A stretch of 64,000 bases of DNA from an uncultured Lachnospiraceae bacterium (GTDB lineage: Bacteria; Bacillota; Clostridia; Lachnospirales; Lachnospiraceae): NCBI GenBank assembly GCA_910589385.1, contig CAJUTU010000003.1, forward strand, positions 106,369 through 170,368, written 5' to 3'. How positions within the stretch are numbered: the first letter of the stretch is position 1; each line of letters starts with the position of its first letter. A program made the position numbers and the translations under genes. Below, in pieces: positions 44,441 to 53,887 of this stretch. Under the pieces are notes generated by a model. The model ran no database searches and was not told the DNA's origin. It saw only the letters and a list, made by a program, of their open reading frames with translations.

Positions 44441-45709
44441 ATGGATGGCAAAAAAATTGTAAAAGTAACAGAACAGATTACCCGGCTTACGGATGTACAT
44501 TCGATCGGCGTGATAGGCGACCCTGGATGCGAAGGGCTTGGCACATATAACATGAAAGTGTATGCCGGCGCATTGGAGGAAAGCAGCAAGGATGATATTA
44601 CGTTGGTTGTGGGAGACCTGGTGCCGGTCGGGACAGGCCATTATTACCAGACTATACAGGATATGACAGAAACCCTTGCCGGAAATGCGGTCTATTCTCT
44701 CCGGGGAAATCATGACACCGGAGCTTATACTGATTATTTCGGGCATAAGAATTATGCGCTTCTGGCAGAACAATTTGCCGTAGTTGTGCTGGACAATGCG
44801 CTGCGGACTTTTGAGGAAGAGGGGCTTACGCTCTTATCCAAAGTCCTTGCAATGGAAGAAGTCCGGCAGGTAATCATCGCATTCCACATCCCGGTTCCTA
44901 ATCATTTTATTTTAAACTGCGTTTCAGAGGAAGAATTTACTCGTCTCAAAGATGCTTATGGATCATGGAAGGACAAAGTAAAATACCTGCTCTGCGGTCA
45001 TGTGCATTCCCGTTTCATTGATCTTGTGGATGGAATCCCTCTGATATGTACCGGAGGCGGCGGCGCTATGATCGAGGATGTGTCAAAAGATATCAAAGCC
45101 TGTGATGTAGAACACCATGTCGTACATTTTTATGAAAAGGACGGCGTATTGGACTATCGGATTGCGAATCTATCCGAAGACTGCTATGGACGGGAAAGCG
45201 AAGACGATGTTTTAAACCAGAAGCTAAGTGAAACCGTGCAGGGGGAACTGACGGCACATTTTAAATATCTGATGTTTGCAGACCGTGCAGAGCGCAGAGG
45301 ATTGACACAGATTTCCAATCTTTTCCGCGCCCTTGCGGTTTCCGAATATCACCATGCGCGGAATTTCTATTCTGTCCTGGAGCGGCCTGCCGCTTTTATG
45401 GAATCAATCGGAAACTATGTGCCGGGAGAATCATTTGAATACGAGCACTTTTACAAAATGCTGGCTGCGTATGCAAAAGAACATCAAAGCCCTCTCACAG
45501 AACAGGCTTATGAAAGCGCGGCAGCCGCGGAAAAGGTACACGCAGAACTCTTGAAAAAAGCAGTGGATGTGGAAAACTTTGCTGAAGATACGATCTATGT
45601 CTGCCCAATCTGCGGATATGTCATGACCGGAGAGTCCGTTTCAGAGCGCTGTCCGGTTTGCGGAGGGCCGGAGCGGCAGTTTGATGTATTCGGGAAAAAA
45701 ACAGAATAA
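44441..45709 (+). CDS. metallophosphoesterase-rubrerythrin fusion protein
   Basis: 422 residues. Residues 1-240 form a calcineurin-like phosphoesterase with GDPG, VVGDLVPVG, LRGNHD (~88-93), FHIPVPNH and GHVHSRF motifs. Residues ~260-375 are a rubrerythrin-like four-helix diiron domain (ELTAHFKYLMFADRAE, EYHHARNF), and residues ~385-415 a rubredoxin-like CPICGY/CPVCGG knuckle. Rubrerythrins reduce peroxide in anaerobes. The joining of the two is unusual. ATG at 44441 has AAGG at better spacing than the ATG at 44435. It is 54 nt downstream of the ECF gene and may be in the same operon. Confidence 0.85.
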   Translation: MDGKKIVKVTEQITRLTDVHSIGVIGDPGCEGLGTYNMKVYAGALEESSKDDITLVVGDLVPVGTGHYYQTIQDMTETLAGNAVYSLRGNHDTGAYTDYFGHKNYALLAEQFAVVVLDNALRTFEEEGLTLLSKVLAMEEVRQVIIAFHIPVPNHFILNCVSEEEFTRLKDAYGSWKDKVKYLLCGHVHSRFIDLVDGIPLICTGGGGAMIEDVSKDIKACDVEHHVVHFYEKDGVLDYRIANLSEDCYGRESEDDVLNQKLSETVQGELTAHFKYLMFADRAERRGLTQISNLFRALAVSEYHHARNFYSVLERPAAFMESIGNYVPGESFEYEHFYKMLAAYAKEHQSPLTEQAYESAAAAEKVHAELLKKAVDVENFAEDTIYVCPICGYVMTGESVSERCPVCGGPERQFDVFGKKTE

Positions 45710-45761
45710 AACTCTCCGCAGCAGAACCGGGGAAATCCGCCCTCATATAGAGCGAAGAATC

Positions 45762-45810
45762 AAATGGGTGTAAAGTCTTTCTTTATGTAATAAAGACTTT
45801 ACACCCATTT
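45762..45810. terminator. bidirectional terminator
   Basis: A perfect 19-bp stem (45762-45780 with 45792-45810) with an 11-nt loop between convergent genes. It is the strongest hairpin in the window. Confidence 0.92.
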
Positions 45811-47004
45811 TTATGATGCCTCTCCTTTCAATTTCTTACAAATGAGAATCCCTGTCAGCAGAAGCACCGGAAATACAATCCCCGCCAAAACGCCCATTCT
45901 CAGATTGTCTCCCAACGCACTGGATACCGTCCCCACCAAGGTAGGACCGCCGGAACACCCCAGGTCTCCGCCCAGCGCCAGCAGCGCAAACATTGCAGTT
46001 CCGCCTCTGGGCAAGGCAGCAGATGCCTTGCTGAATGTCCCCGGCCACATGATTCCGACGGAAAGCCCGCAGACTGCACAGGCGGCCAGGCTCAGCCGTG
46101 GATCGGGTATCAACGATATCCCCAGATAGGATAAAATACACAGACAGCTGCTGTAGATCATAAACCGATCCAGTTGGATCCGGTCCCCATATTTTCCATA
46201 AAAGGCTCTGGACGCCCCCATCAGCACTGCAAATGCCATAGGACCCGCCAGATCTCCTGCTGTTTTTGCAATCCCCAGTTCTTTCTCCGCAAAGGTAGAA
46301 GCCCACTGGCTCACTGCCTGTTCACTCGCCCCTGCGCAGACCATCATGATCAGCAAGATCCAGAATATTTTTATACTGAAAAGATCTTTTAACCTCAGCC
46401 CGGTCTCTCCCTCTTCCATCAGCGCAGCAATGGGAACTTTCATAAACGCAAGCGCATTACAGACAGGAACTACTGCCCACACGATTGTCAGCATTTTCCA
46501 GTTTCCAATACCGCATACCTGAAAAAACAAGGTAGAAAGCATTACTACTCCCACATGGCCCCAGCAGTAAAAGGAATGCAGCATGCTCATTGCCTTTTCC
46601 TTATTATCCGAAGGACAGGCTTCCACCACCGGACTCACAAGAACCTCTAAAAGTCCTCCTCCAACGGCATATACCATGACGGAGACCAGGATCCCGATAA
46701 AAGGCGACGGCAGTATCTCCGGAAGAATGGTCAAAAGGAGCATGCCTGCTGCTGCCATGAGATGGGCAGCAACCATAGATACGCGGTAACCGATCTTATC
46801 CACAAATCCGACGGACAAAAGATCCACCAGAAGCTGTATCCCAAAATTAAAGGTCACCAGCAATGTAATCTGTGAAAGCGGGATATCATAGGAACGCTGA
46901 AAAGTTAAAAACAACAGCGGTACAAAATTATTCACGATCGCCTGCACGATATATCCCACAAAACAGGCAGTGATCGTTTTATTATATTGTTCTTTCATAT
47001 TCAT
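45811..47004 (-). CDS. MFS transporter
   Basis: 397 residues with about twelve hydrophobic segments and the loop motif GFVDKIGYRVS (~65-75) of the major facilitator superfamily. The pattern resembles sugar/nucleoside-like MFS proteins, but substrate cannot be read. It is a single gene; the start is ATG at 47004 or the next ATG two codons on, both behind AAAGGAG. Confidence 0.88.
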   Translation of the reverse strand: MNMKEQYNKTITACFVGYIVQAIVNNFVPLLFLTFQRSYDIPLSQITLLVTFNFGIQLLVDLLSVGFVDKIGYRVSMVAAHLMAAAGMLLLTILPEILPSPFIGILVSVMVYAVGGGLLEVLVSPVVEACPSDNKEKAMSMLHSFYCWGHVGVVMLSTLFFQVCGIGNWKMLTIVWAVVPVCNALAFMKVPIAALMEEGETGLRLKDLFSIKIFWILLIMMVCAGASEQAVSQWASTFAEKELGIAKTAGDLAGPMAFAVLMGASRAFYGKYGDRIQLDRFMIYSSCLCILSYLGISLIPDPRLSLAACAVCGLSVGIMWPGTFSKASAALPRGGTAMFALLALGGDLGCSGGPTLVGTVSSALGDNLRMGVLAGIVFPVLLLTGILICKKLKGEAS

Positions 47005-47186
47005 TTACTCCTTTCCATAGGATCATATCGTATTTGTCCCCTGATATCATTGCAAGGTAAGAGCAACTGTTCATAGTGCCGTGAACTGTAACCGGTAAGA
47101 AGCTTTTCGGATCATTGGGTTAGGATAAATCTTGAACCCCATTGCCGGATGTGATACATTAATAGTCAGAAAAGGAGGACAAAAAC

Positions 47187-47534
47187 ATGTTATTTGTAAA
47201 TTATCCAAAATGTTCCACCTGCCAGAAGGCAAAAAAGTGGCTGGCAGAGCATGATTTCACGTTTGAGGACCGCGATATCAAAGAGCAGAATCCTACAGCA
47301 GCCGAATTAAAGGAATGGCATCAAAAAAGCGGCCTTCCCTTAAAACGGCTCTTTAATACCAGTGGGATCCTCTATAAGGAAATGAAGCTAAAAGAAAAGC
47401 TTCCTGATATGGGAGAAGATGAGCAGTTTTCCCTGCTCGCATCCAACGGGATGCTTGTTAAGCGTCCCATTCTCGTAACTGATAAAACGGTACTGGTGGG
47501 ATTTAAGGAAAAAGACTGGGAAAGCCTGCTCTAA
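47187..47534 (+). CDS. ArsC/Spx-family thioredoxin-like protein
   Basis: 115 residues with CSTCQKAKKWL (~10-20), the CxxC redox site of the ArsC/Spx/YffB group, and the conserved RPILVTDKTVLVGF near 90-103. The pattern fits a YffB/Spx-like reductase more than a true arsenate reductase; no ars genes are nearby. AAAGGAGG precedes the ATG. Confidence 0.88.
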   Translation: MLFVNYPKCSTCQKAKKWLAEHDFTFEDRDIKEQNPTAAELKEWHQKSGLPLKRLFNTSGILYKEMKLKEKLPDMGEDEQFSLLASNGMLVKRPILVTDKTVLVGFKEKDWESLL

Positions 47535-47539
47535 ACAGT

Positions 47540-48898
47540 TTAAAAATCTCTGGTAATATTTTTTAGCCACTTATAACTTTTATAATGCCGGTAGACAAAC
47601 GGCAGTTTCACAAACTCATCCAAATAGATCAGAAAATACACCCACATTGGAGAGAGTTTTAAAACAAATGCACTGAAAAATCCCAGCGGCACGGCAAACA
47701 GCCACATATCAATGACGTCACAGATAAAGCCCCACCGGGAATCGCCGCCGGAACGGAAGATTCCGCAGATGACTGTACTGTTCATGGCCTGGCCGAGAAC
47801 CGAATACATATTGATGTACAGCATAATGCTCAGATACCCCTGCGCCACAACACTTAAATCTGCCATATTCATAAATACAGGGCGCAGAATAAGGATCAAA
47901 GCGCCGCCTGCAATCCCACTGATAAACGTAATGATACAAAAACGGGAAGCATCCTCTTTTACCGTTTCCATCCTCCCTGCGCCAATCTCTTTGCCCAGAA
48001 GAATGGCTCCTGCATTGGCAATCCCAAAGCAGACCACGGTTCCCAGGTTTTTCGCCACAACAGCTACCGCATTCGCTGCCACCATATCACTTCCCAGATG
48101 CCCCATGATCACCGAATACATAGAAAAGCCAACACCCCAGGATACTTCATTTCCAAAGGCAGGAAGGGAATACCGCATAAAATCCTGGAACAGCACCTTA
48201 TGATGCTCGAACAGGATTGCCGGGCGGAAACGGATCGTCTGAAAACGGCAGGCATCCGCCATACAGATAACCAGCTCAATGCCGCGCGCGATCGTAGTCG
48301 CCAGGGCAACACCAAGGATTCCCATTTTGGGCAGCCCGAAAAGTCCAAAAATGAATACTGCATTAAGGACAATGTTCAGCCCCAGGGCAGAACCATTGGT
48401 AATAGTCGCAAAAACTACCCGCTCAACGGAACGCATCGTGCAGAGATATACCTGGGAGACACTCATAAAAAGATAAGAAATCCCTACAATACGCAGGTAG
48501 GAGATCCCTGTTTCAATCAGCTCTTCCTCGGATGTAAAAATTATCATCAGAAGTCTTGGAAAAAAGCATGCCAGCACAAAAAAGAGAAAGGAAACCAGAA
48601 TCGACAGCTTCATGCCGATCCCCATGATCTTTTCAATCGTCCGTGTGTCTTTCTTTCCCCAGTACTGAGCCGCCAGCATCCCGATCCCTGATGAAATTCC
48701 GGAGTATACCAGATTCAGTATAAACATGATCTGGCTTGCCAGGGAGCCGGCGGAAAGCGCAGTCTGGCTTACCCACCCAAGCATAATCACATCAGCAGAA
48801 CCCACGGCGGTCGTGATCAGATTCTGAAGCACTATTGGGAATGCCAATCGAAACATATCCCGATTAAAAGTTGATGGTTTTGTCATTGCAGCCTTCAT
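47540..48898 (-). CDS. MATE-family efflux transporter
   Basis: 452 residues with twelve hydrophobic segments in two homologous halves. The first half starts FRLAFPIVLQNLITTAVGSADVIMLG, a typical MATE N-terminus. It probably exports cationic drugs or metabolites using Na+ or H+. It converges on the ArsC-like gene with only 5 nt between stops. Confidence 0.92.
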   Translation of the reverse strand: MKAAMTKPSTFNRDMFRLAFPIVLQNLITTAVGSADVIMLGWVSQTALSAGSLASQIMFILNLVYSGISSGIGMLAAQYWGKKDTRTIEKIMGIGMKLSILVSFLFFVLACFFPRLLMIIFTSEEELIETGISYLRIVGISYLFMSVSQVYLCTMRSVERVVFATITNGSALGLNIVLNAVFIFGLFGLPKMGILGVALATTIARGIELVICMADACRFQTIRFRPAILFEHHKVLFQDFMRYSLPAFGNEVSWGVGFSMYSVIMGHLGSDMVAANAVAVVAKNLGTVVCFGIANAGAILLGKEIGAGRMETVKEDASRFCIITFISGIAGGALILILRPVFMNMADLSVVAQGYLSIMLYINMYSVLGQAMNSTVICGIFRSGGDSRWGFICDVIDMWLFAVPLGFFSAFVLKLSPMWVYFLIYLDEFVKLPFVYRHYKSYKWLKNITRDF

Positions 48899-49030
48899 AT
48901 ATCAATCCTTTCATACATCCAGAAAATAGTGTACAAAAATTTAGTGATTTATGGATAGTATAAATGATTCTCGCTGGATTGTCTTACGGTTTATCAGAAA
49001 AAAACTACATTATTTTGACCTTTCATTACT

Positions 49031-49065
49031 AAAAAGGAACCGGGCTGCAAAGGTCCGGCTCCTTT
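49031..49065 (-). terminator. terminator of the nucleoside-hydrolase-like gene
   Basis: On the minus strand AAAGGAGCCGG pairs with CCGGTTCCTTT (one G-U), followed by a T run. It is about 65 nt after the stop codon. Confidence 0.75.
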
Positions 49066-49129
49066 CATTTTCGGTAAGATACTTGCTGATTCTCCCATAT
49101 CCTTTTTCTACGATACATTACGCTGCCGT

Positions 49130-50047
49130 TCAGGCAAAGTTGATTGCCAGCTTCGCAAAAAAGTCTTCCAGCGTCAGTCTCGCATCCAGATATTTATACA
49201 CACGGATTTCCCGGTTATCCTGCCCATGGATATAAGTCATATCCTCCGCAATCCTTGGCGCAGGCACAAGATCATAGCTGACCTTTTCCAGTTCTTCCAT
49301 CAATACAGCAATCGTCCCCTGGTCGCCAAGCCCCCATATTTCTCCGTGGGGCCATTCCATTTCATATTTTGCCGCAAAATGATTAAACTCTACCATCTGC
49401 CGGAAAAGGTATTCTCCAATCTTTCCGCAGGGGCGGACTTTCAGCTGCAGTTCTGCCAAAGAAACCGCCATGACCTTATACAGGCTCTTAGGCACCTGCC
49501 ATAACGCAGCTTTAGAAGAAAAAATGACATTTACCGCATGGATGTCCATCAACAGATTAAACTCAAATCCGCCTTCCGGGTAATCCCCGCCACCAATCCA
49601 GATGATCGTCATCCTTTCTGCAATCTCTGGTTTCATAAGAAGCGCGGACGCTACGTCTGTCACAGCGCCCTGACAGGCAATATACAGAGGGCGCTTGTCC
49701 TCTTTCATAGCTTCATCTATAATAAATCTTGCTCCTTCGGAATCAATGGGAGTTTCTTCATTCTTCATTCCGACAGCGGCTCCCATATATACCGGAACCT
49801 GTCCTTCCAGCCCCATCAGATCCAACACTTTCAAAATTTCATCATAACTGGCTTTTGCAGTCCCTTCCTCACCGTAAGTCTGCGGATTCTTCCAGAAATG
49901 TCCTGCCACAATCCCTTTCACGTCAAATCGAGGGGTCATCAGATGATGTGCTACAGCAAACTGGTCATCAGCCTCATTTTTGCAGTCTGTATGCACGATC
50001 ACACGCACCTTTTTGTTTTCCGGTACCGTATACTCATAATTCCACAT
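49130..50047 (-). CDS. nucleoside hydrolase-like protein
   Basis: 305 residues. The N-terminal VIVHTDCKNEADDQFAV (~16-32) corresponds to the calcium-binding DTDxGxDD region of inosine-uridine nucleoside hydrolases but is variant, as in the DUF1593-like branch. GGGDYPEGGFEFNLLMDIHA (~152-171) matches the later active-site loop. It may cleave a nucleoside or another N-glycoside. It has its own terminator and is not coupled to the GH3 gene. Confidence 0.82.
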   Translation of the reverse strand: MWNYEYTVPENKKVRVIVHTDCKNEADDQFAVAHHLMTPRFDVKGIVAGHFWKNPQTYGEEGTAKASYDEILKVLDLMGLEGQVPVYMGAAVGMKNEETPIDSEGARFIIDEAMKEDKRPLYIACQGAVTDVASALLMKPEIAERMTIIWIGGGDYPEGGFEFNLLMDIHAVNVIFSSKAALWQVPKSLYKVMAVSLAELQLKVRPCGKIGEYLFRQMVEFNHFAAKYEMEWPHGEIWGLGDQGTIAVLMEELEKVSYDLVPAPRIAEDMTYIHGQDNREIRVYKYLDARLTLEDFFAKLAINFA

Positions 50048-50225
50048 AATAATACTGCCTCCACCTTTTAGATTTTTCCTTCCTGATCGAATATCTATCC
50101 GAAATGCCTCTGTACAAATAAATTTATTATATACTAAATATACTTGAATGAACAGATTAAATTTTTACTATTCAAGACTTCTGACCGGTTTGTATCTGAA
50201 TAGTTACTATTTTCTTGATGTGACG

Positions 50226-50251
50226 AAAGATGGCGGATAACCGCCATCTTT
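50226..50251 (-). terminator. terminator of the beta-glucan operon
   Basis: A perfect 11-bp stem (50226-50236 with 50241-50251) with a 4-nt loop, 10 nt after the GH3 stop. Confidence 0.8.
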
Positions 50252-50260
50252 CCTCCATAT

Positions 50261-52543
50261 TTATGAATTCATCTTATGAACGATCCGCTGAACCTGCTGT
50301 ACGGTCATCGTTCCTTGTCCCAAATCTACATCTGCAAACTGCCCGAATGGAATCGCCCTGGCCAAAGGCAGCAGTTGATTCTTCTTTTCATCAAAGAAAT
50401 TTCTCATTGTTTCATTTTCTTCTGCCATCGCCTCTGGAAAAGCCGGGGACGCCGTGAAGTGGCCGACCTGCATCTGGGGGCTGAAATATTTTACCCTCTC
50501 CTCTGATTCCACATTTACCAATGCGCTCAGCAGAATCTCTCTGGAACTGCGTCCCACCATGATCTCAAAGCTGCCGCCTTCCACCACCCATTTATGCAGC
50601 GCCGGTGTATAGTATTCAAAAGCATGGCGCCCCAGAGTAATGGAAATCTCCTGTTCTTCTCCCGGCGCCAGACGGACTTTTTTAAATCCCCTTAATTCCT
50701 TCACCGGGCGATGCATAGTGGATTCCACATCATGTACATAAACCTGGGCAACATCAGAACCTGCACGGGACCCTGTATTTTTCACCCAGAAAGATACGGT
50801 CACTGTATCATCCGCTCCCATGGACTCCTTATCCAGACGGATATCACTGTATTCAAAAGTAGTATAGGACAGCCCATATCCAAAGGGATATGCCACATCC
50901 AGTTTTTTTGCGTCATACCAACGGTAGCCGATATAAATTCCTTCCCCGTAAACCACATTGGGAACCGTATCCGGATAGCATGGGAAATTCAGGTAAGAGG
51001 GCGTATCCTCCAGACGGCAGGGATAAGTCTCCGGAAGGCGTCCGCCTGGCTCTGCCTGGCCGAACAAGATCTCCGCGATCGCACTGCCCATAGCCTCTCC
51101 GGCATAACCACCCTGGATTACGGCTCTAACTCGTTTGTTGTAAGCAGAAATGTCTACCGGCGCACCTGTATTCACTACTAAGATTACATTTTGATTCACT
51201 TCCAGAACCGCCTCTAAAAGATCGCGCTGGCTCTTGGGAAGAAACAGATCCGTACGGTCATATCCTTCACTTTCAATCCCATAAGGATATCCGGTAAACA
51301 AAATAATCTGATCCGCATTTTTTGCTGTTTCTACAGCCTCGGCCAGAAGACCCTCTCTGGGGGTATCCTCCGGAGGGAAACCTGCATTGATCTGATAACC
51401 TGCTGCATATGAGAGCTTCTCTTCCCCTGTCTGCTTTATGATCTCGTCATAAGTAATATCCAGCGTATGGCCGTTCATATGGCCTGAACCTCCGCCCATA
51501 TAGCATGGACTTTTAGCAAACGCGCCGATCACCCCCAGATTTTTCACCTGCTCTGCCGAAAGGGGCAGTACACCGTCGTTCTCCAGAAGAACGGTTCCTT
51601 CCAGCGCCGCTCTTTTAGCCAGTGCATGGTGAGCCGCCAAATCCAATTCGGCAACCTCATATCCGTCATGGATCTTGTAGAAGCAGTCCACCACATGATA
51701 CGCGATCGTATTCAGCTCTTCCTCTGAAATCTCACCATTATTGACTGCGTCCCAGAGCAGATGTACATGATTGCTCTCTTCTGCCAGTTCTACATCCAGT
51801 CCGCATTTATGGCCTTCCACCTTGTCCTCTTTATAATGGACAGCAAACGCATCCGACATCACCAGACCGTTATATCCCCATTCCTTTCGGAGCTTATCCA
51901 TAATTTCCGGATTCTGGTGAACCCATTTGCCATTTACACGGTTATAGCAGCTCATGATCGTCCATGGATCCGATTTTTCCAGGATCAGCTGAAATACCCG
52001 AAGGTACAGTTCATTCAATGTACGTTCATCCACAACCGCATTAGTTGTCATCCGCTCGTATTCCTGATTGTTGCATACAAAATGCTTTAGGTTTGCAGCA
52101 ACACGCTGGCTCTGCACACCATTGATATAGCTTGCGCCCATCTCCGAGGAAAGCACCGGGTCTTCCGAATAATATTCAAAGTTTCTTCCCCCCAGAGGAC
52201 TTCTCTTCATGTTTACGCCCGGACGGAGCAAGATGTCCACCTGCTGGTTTTTGCATTCCTTTCCCATCGCTGTCCCAATCTCATGTGCCAGTTCAGGATC
52301 CCAGGATGCCCCCTGTGCAGCCGCCTGCGGGAAACAAGTCCCCCAGAATTTTTCTTCCATCTCTTCGCGCGGAATGCGAAAATAGTCGCACCAGCCGCCG
52401 GATGGATTGTCACAGCTTCGATATGCAATGCCAAGCCGCGGCAGATTTCCAAATCGGTCTTCATGCAATGCACAGCATCGGATTTTCTCATCCAATGTTA
52501 GGGAATCTACGATCTCCCAAATTTCTTTTTCAGTTTTTGCCAT
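50261..52543 (-). CDS. glycoside hydrolase family 3 beta-glucosidase
   Basis: 760 residues. The N-terminal barrel carries LKHFVCNNQE and the nucleophile aspartate in GLVMSDAFAVHY (~235-246). A second alpha/beta domain and a C-terminal fibronectin-III-like domain (VSFWVKNTGSRAGSDVAQVY) follow. Without a signal peptide it should act inside the cell on cello- or other beta-oligosaccharides. The frame is open 12 codons upstream, but AGGAGG precedes the MAKTEKE start at 52543. Part of the 50.3-55 kb locus. Confidence 0.94.
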   Translation of the reverse strand: MAKTEKEIWEIVDSLTLDEKIRCCALHEDRFGNLPRLGIAYRSCDNPSGGWCDYFRIPREEMEEKFWGTCFPQAAAQGASWDPELAHEIGTAMGKECKNQQVDILLRPGVNMKRSPLGGRNFEYYSEDPVLSSEMGASYINGVQSQRVAANLKHFVCNNQEYERMTTNAVVDERTLNELYLRVFQLILEKSDPWTIMSCYNRVNGKWVHQNPEIMDKLRKEWGYNGLVMSDAFAVHYKEDKVEGHKCGLDVELAEESNHVHLLWDAVNNGEISEEELNTIAYHVVDCFYKIHDGYEVAELDLAAHHALAKRAALEGTVLLENDGVLPLSAEQVKNLGVIGAFAKSPCYMGGGSGHMNGHTLDITYDEIIKQTGEEKLSYAAGYQINAGFPPEDTPREGLLAEAVETAKNADQIILFTGYPYGIESEGYDRTDLFLPKSQRDLLEAVLEVNQNVILVVNTGAPVDISAYNKRVRAVIQGGYAGEAMGSAIAEILFGQAEPGGRLPETYPCRLEDTPSYLNFPCYPDTVPNVVYGEGIYIGYRWYDAKKLDVAYPFGYGLSYTTFEYSDIRLDKESMGADDTVTVSFWVKNTGSRAGSDVAQVYVHDVESTMHRPVKELRGFKKVRLAPGEEQEISITLGRHAFEYYTPALHKWVVEGGSFEIMVGRSSREILLSALVNVESEERVKYFSPQMQVGHFTASPAFPEAMAEENETMRNFFDEKKNQLLPLARAIPFGQFADVDLGQGTMTVQQVQRIVHKMNS

Positions 52544-52569
52544 TTTTATTATCCTCCTGTATTCGTAGC

Positions 52570-52588
52570 CAATTTGCATAGCAAATTG
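52570..52588. repeat. short perfect palindrome between GH5 and GH3
   Basis: CAATTTGC and GCAAATTG flank a 3-nt loop, just upstream of the GH3 ribosome binding site. It may adjust expression between the two genes. Confidence 0.45.
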
Positions 52589-52605
52589 AGCGAAGTCCCG
52601 TTTTT

Positions 52606-52749
52606 CTATCGCTTATCCAGAACATTCTCCCTGCATGCTAATGATGTCTGCAAAGCACTCTTCAACTTCTCATGTTTTGCACCATCTACCCTTGCAGGCA
52701 GAGACTTGGCCACGGAACACCCCGGCTGCTTTTTAGACTTCTCCTTCAT
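52606..52749 (-). CDS. possible 47-residue small protein overlapping the GH5 3' end
   Basis: ATG at 52749, with GGAG five bases upstream, opens a 47-codon frame in a different phase from the last codons of GH5, filling most of the 190-nt GH5-GH3 gap. The product is basic (MKEKSKKQPGC, then KHEKLKSALQTS). A longer frame runs further into GH5 and is surely chance there. It could be real, a remnant, or coincidence. Confidence 0.3.
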   Translation of the reverse strand: MKEKSKKQPGCSVAKSLPARVDGAKHEKLKSALQTSLACRENVLDKR

Positions 52750-53878
52750 ATTTCTCCGGCATCCATCCATTGGAAATACATTTACCGATATCCCAGCAAT
52801 CCCAGTCCGGATCATCCAGATGGGTCTTATAACACCAGTAGAACCAACCCTCACAATGTTCAAATGCATCTAACTGCGCCTTTGCAATAGCGCTATATAC
52901 TCGTTTACGCTCTTCTGTACTTTCATCCCTCAGCCCTGGCTGTGCATTGAACAAGCACCATTCACCGCAGAATGTAGGCACTTTTGACTGTCCATAAGAG
53001 ACTTCTGATACAAAACGCTCTCCCACGTATTTCACATATTCCTCCACGTTTGGCTCGCAAAGATGCATCCAGTCTGCCAGCATAATATACTGGTGCGTAT
53101 CCAGCATGACATTTTCGAAATCCTTCTGCTCTGACAGCCAGTCTGCATAATGATGGATATCAAATGCATCATCAAATACCACGGCCTTCGATGTCGGAAG
53201 GTATTTACGGATGCGGAAATATGCCTTGCGGTAAAACTCCTCCAGCCATGCATGGTCATAAGCAACATTCTTCTTCGCTGCCTCTTTGTCCACAGCCGGG
53301 TAGCGTTCCAGAATATTAATGCCGATCTCTTCCATGAGCTTTGCCAGAGCCCCGTCAGAAGGCATTGGCTCATTGAGCACCTCGATTCCGAAAAGGGCCG
53401 GTTCCTGTCCGTAACGGAGCGCCATACGCTCCAATACGTCCAAGGCAATCTCCACCCGGTTCGGATGGTTCGACCACTGTACGATCCCACAAATCCCAGC
53501 ATTGTCACTTCCGTTCTGGCTTCCAGGCACCGTATGCAGATCTAAAAGAACCTTGATCCCATACTGGTTCGCCCATTTCATTGCCTTATCCACATATTCC
53601 ACACAATGTACATAGGGGCCTATGTCTTCAAATACAAAAAACGGTATCGGGATCCGTACCATATTAATCCCTTTTTCTGCAAGATATGCAAAATCCCGGC
53701 TGGTAATATAATGGTCACGGTGCGCTTTCAATCTGGCACGTTTTTCATTTTCGCTGAGCTGAAGGCAAAGATATGCTTCGTCCTCAGCCGTCGTATCATT
53801 ATATAGTTCCGGGCTCATCCATTTTTCAAGAACCAGCCAGTTTCCCAAATTCACGCCTCTGATTTTCATTAAATTCAC
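52733..53878 (-). CDS. glycoside hydrolase family 5 enzyme (exo-1,3-beta-glucanase/cellulase-like)
   Basis: 381 residues. It starts IRGVNLGNWLVLEKWM, the hallmark of exo-beta-1,3-glucanase-like GH5 members. The acid/base is in FGIEVLNEP (~160-168) and the nucleophile in VPTFCGEW (~297-304). No signal peptide. With GH3 it should process imported beta-glucans or glucosides. It lies between the broken symporter and the GH3 gene. Confidence 0.92.
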   Translation of the reverse strand: MNLMKIRGVNLGNWLVLEKWMSPELYNDTTAEDEAYLCLQLSENEKRARLKAHRDHYITSRDFAYLAEKGINMVRIPIPFFVFEDIGPYVHCVEYVDKAMKWANQYGIKVLLDLHTVPGSQNGSDNAGICGIVQWSNHPNRVEIALDVLERMALRYGQEPALFGIEVLNEPMPSDGALAKLMEEIGINILERYPAVDKEAAKKNVAYDHAWLEEFYRKAYFRIRKYLPTSKAVVFDDAFDIHHYADWLSEQKDFENVMLDTHQYIMLADWMHLCEPNVEEYVKYVGERFVSEVSYGQSKVPTFCGEWCLFNAQPGLRDESTEERKRVYSAIAKAQLDAFEHCEGWFYWCYKTHLDDPDWDCWDIGKCISNGWMPEKYEGEV

Positions 53879-53887
53879 CTCTGTCCT

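Noticed and set aside
47187..47534. Arsenate resistance gene arsC
   Set aside because: The CSTC site and length fit the wider Spx/YffB group and no other ars gene is present.
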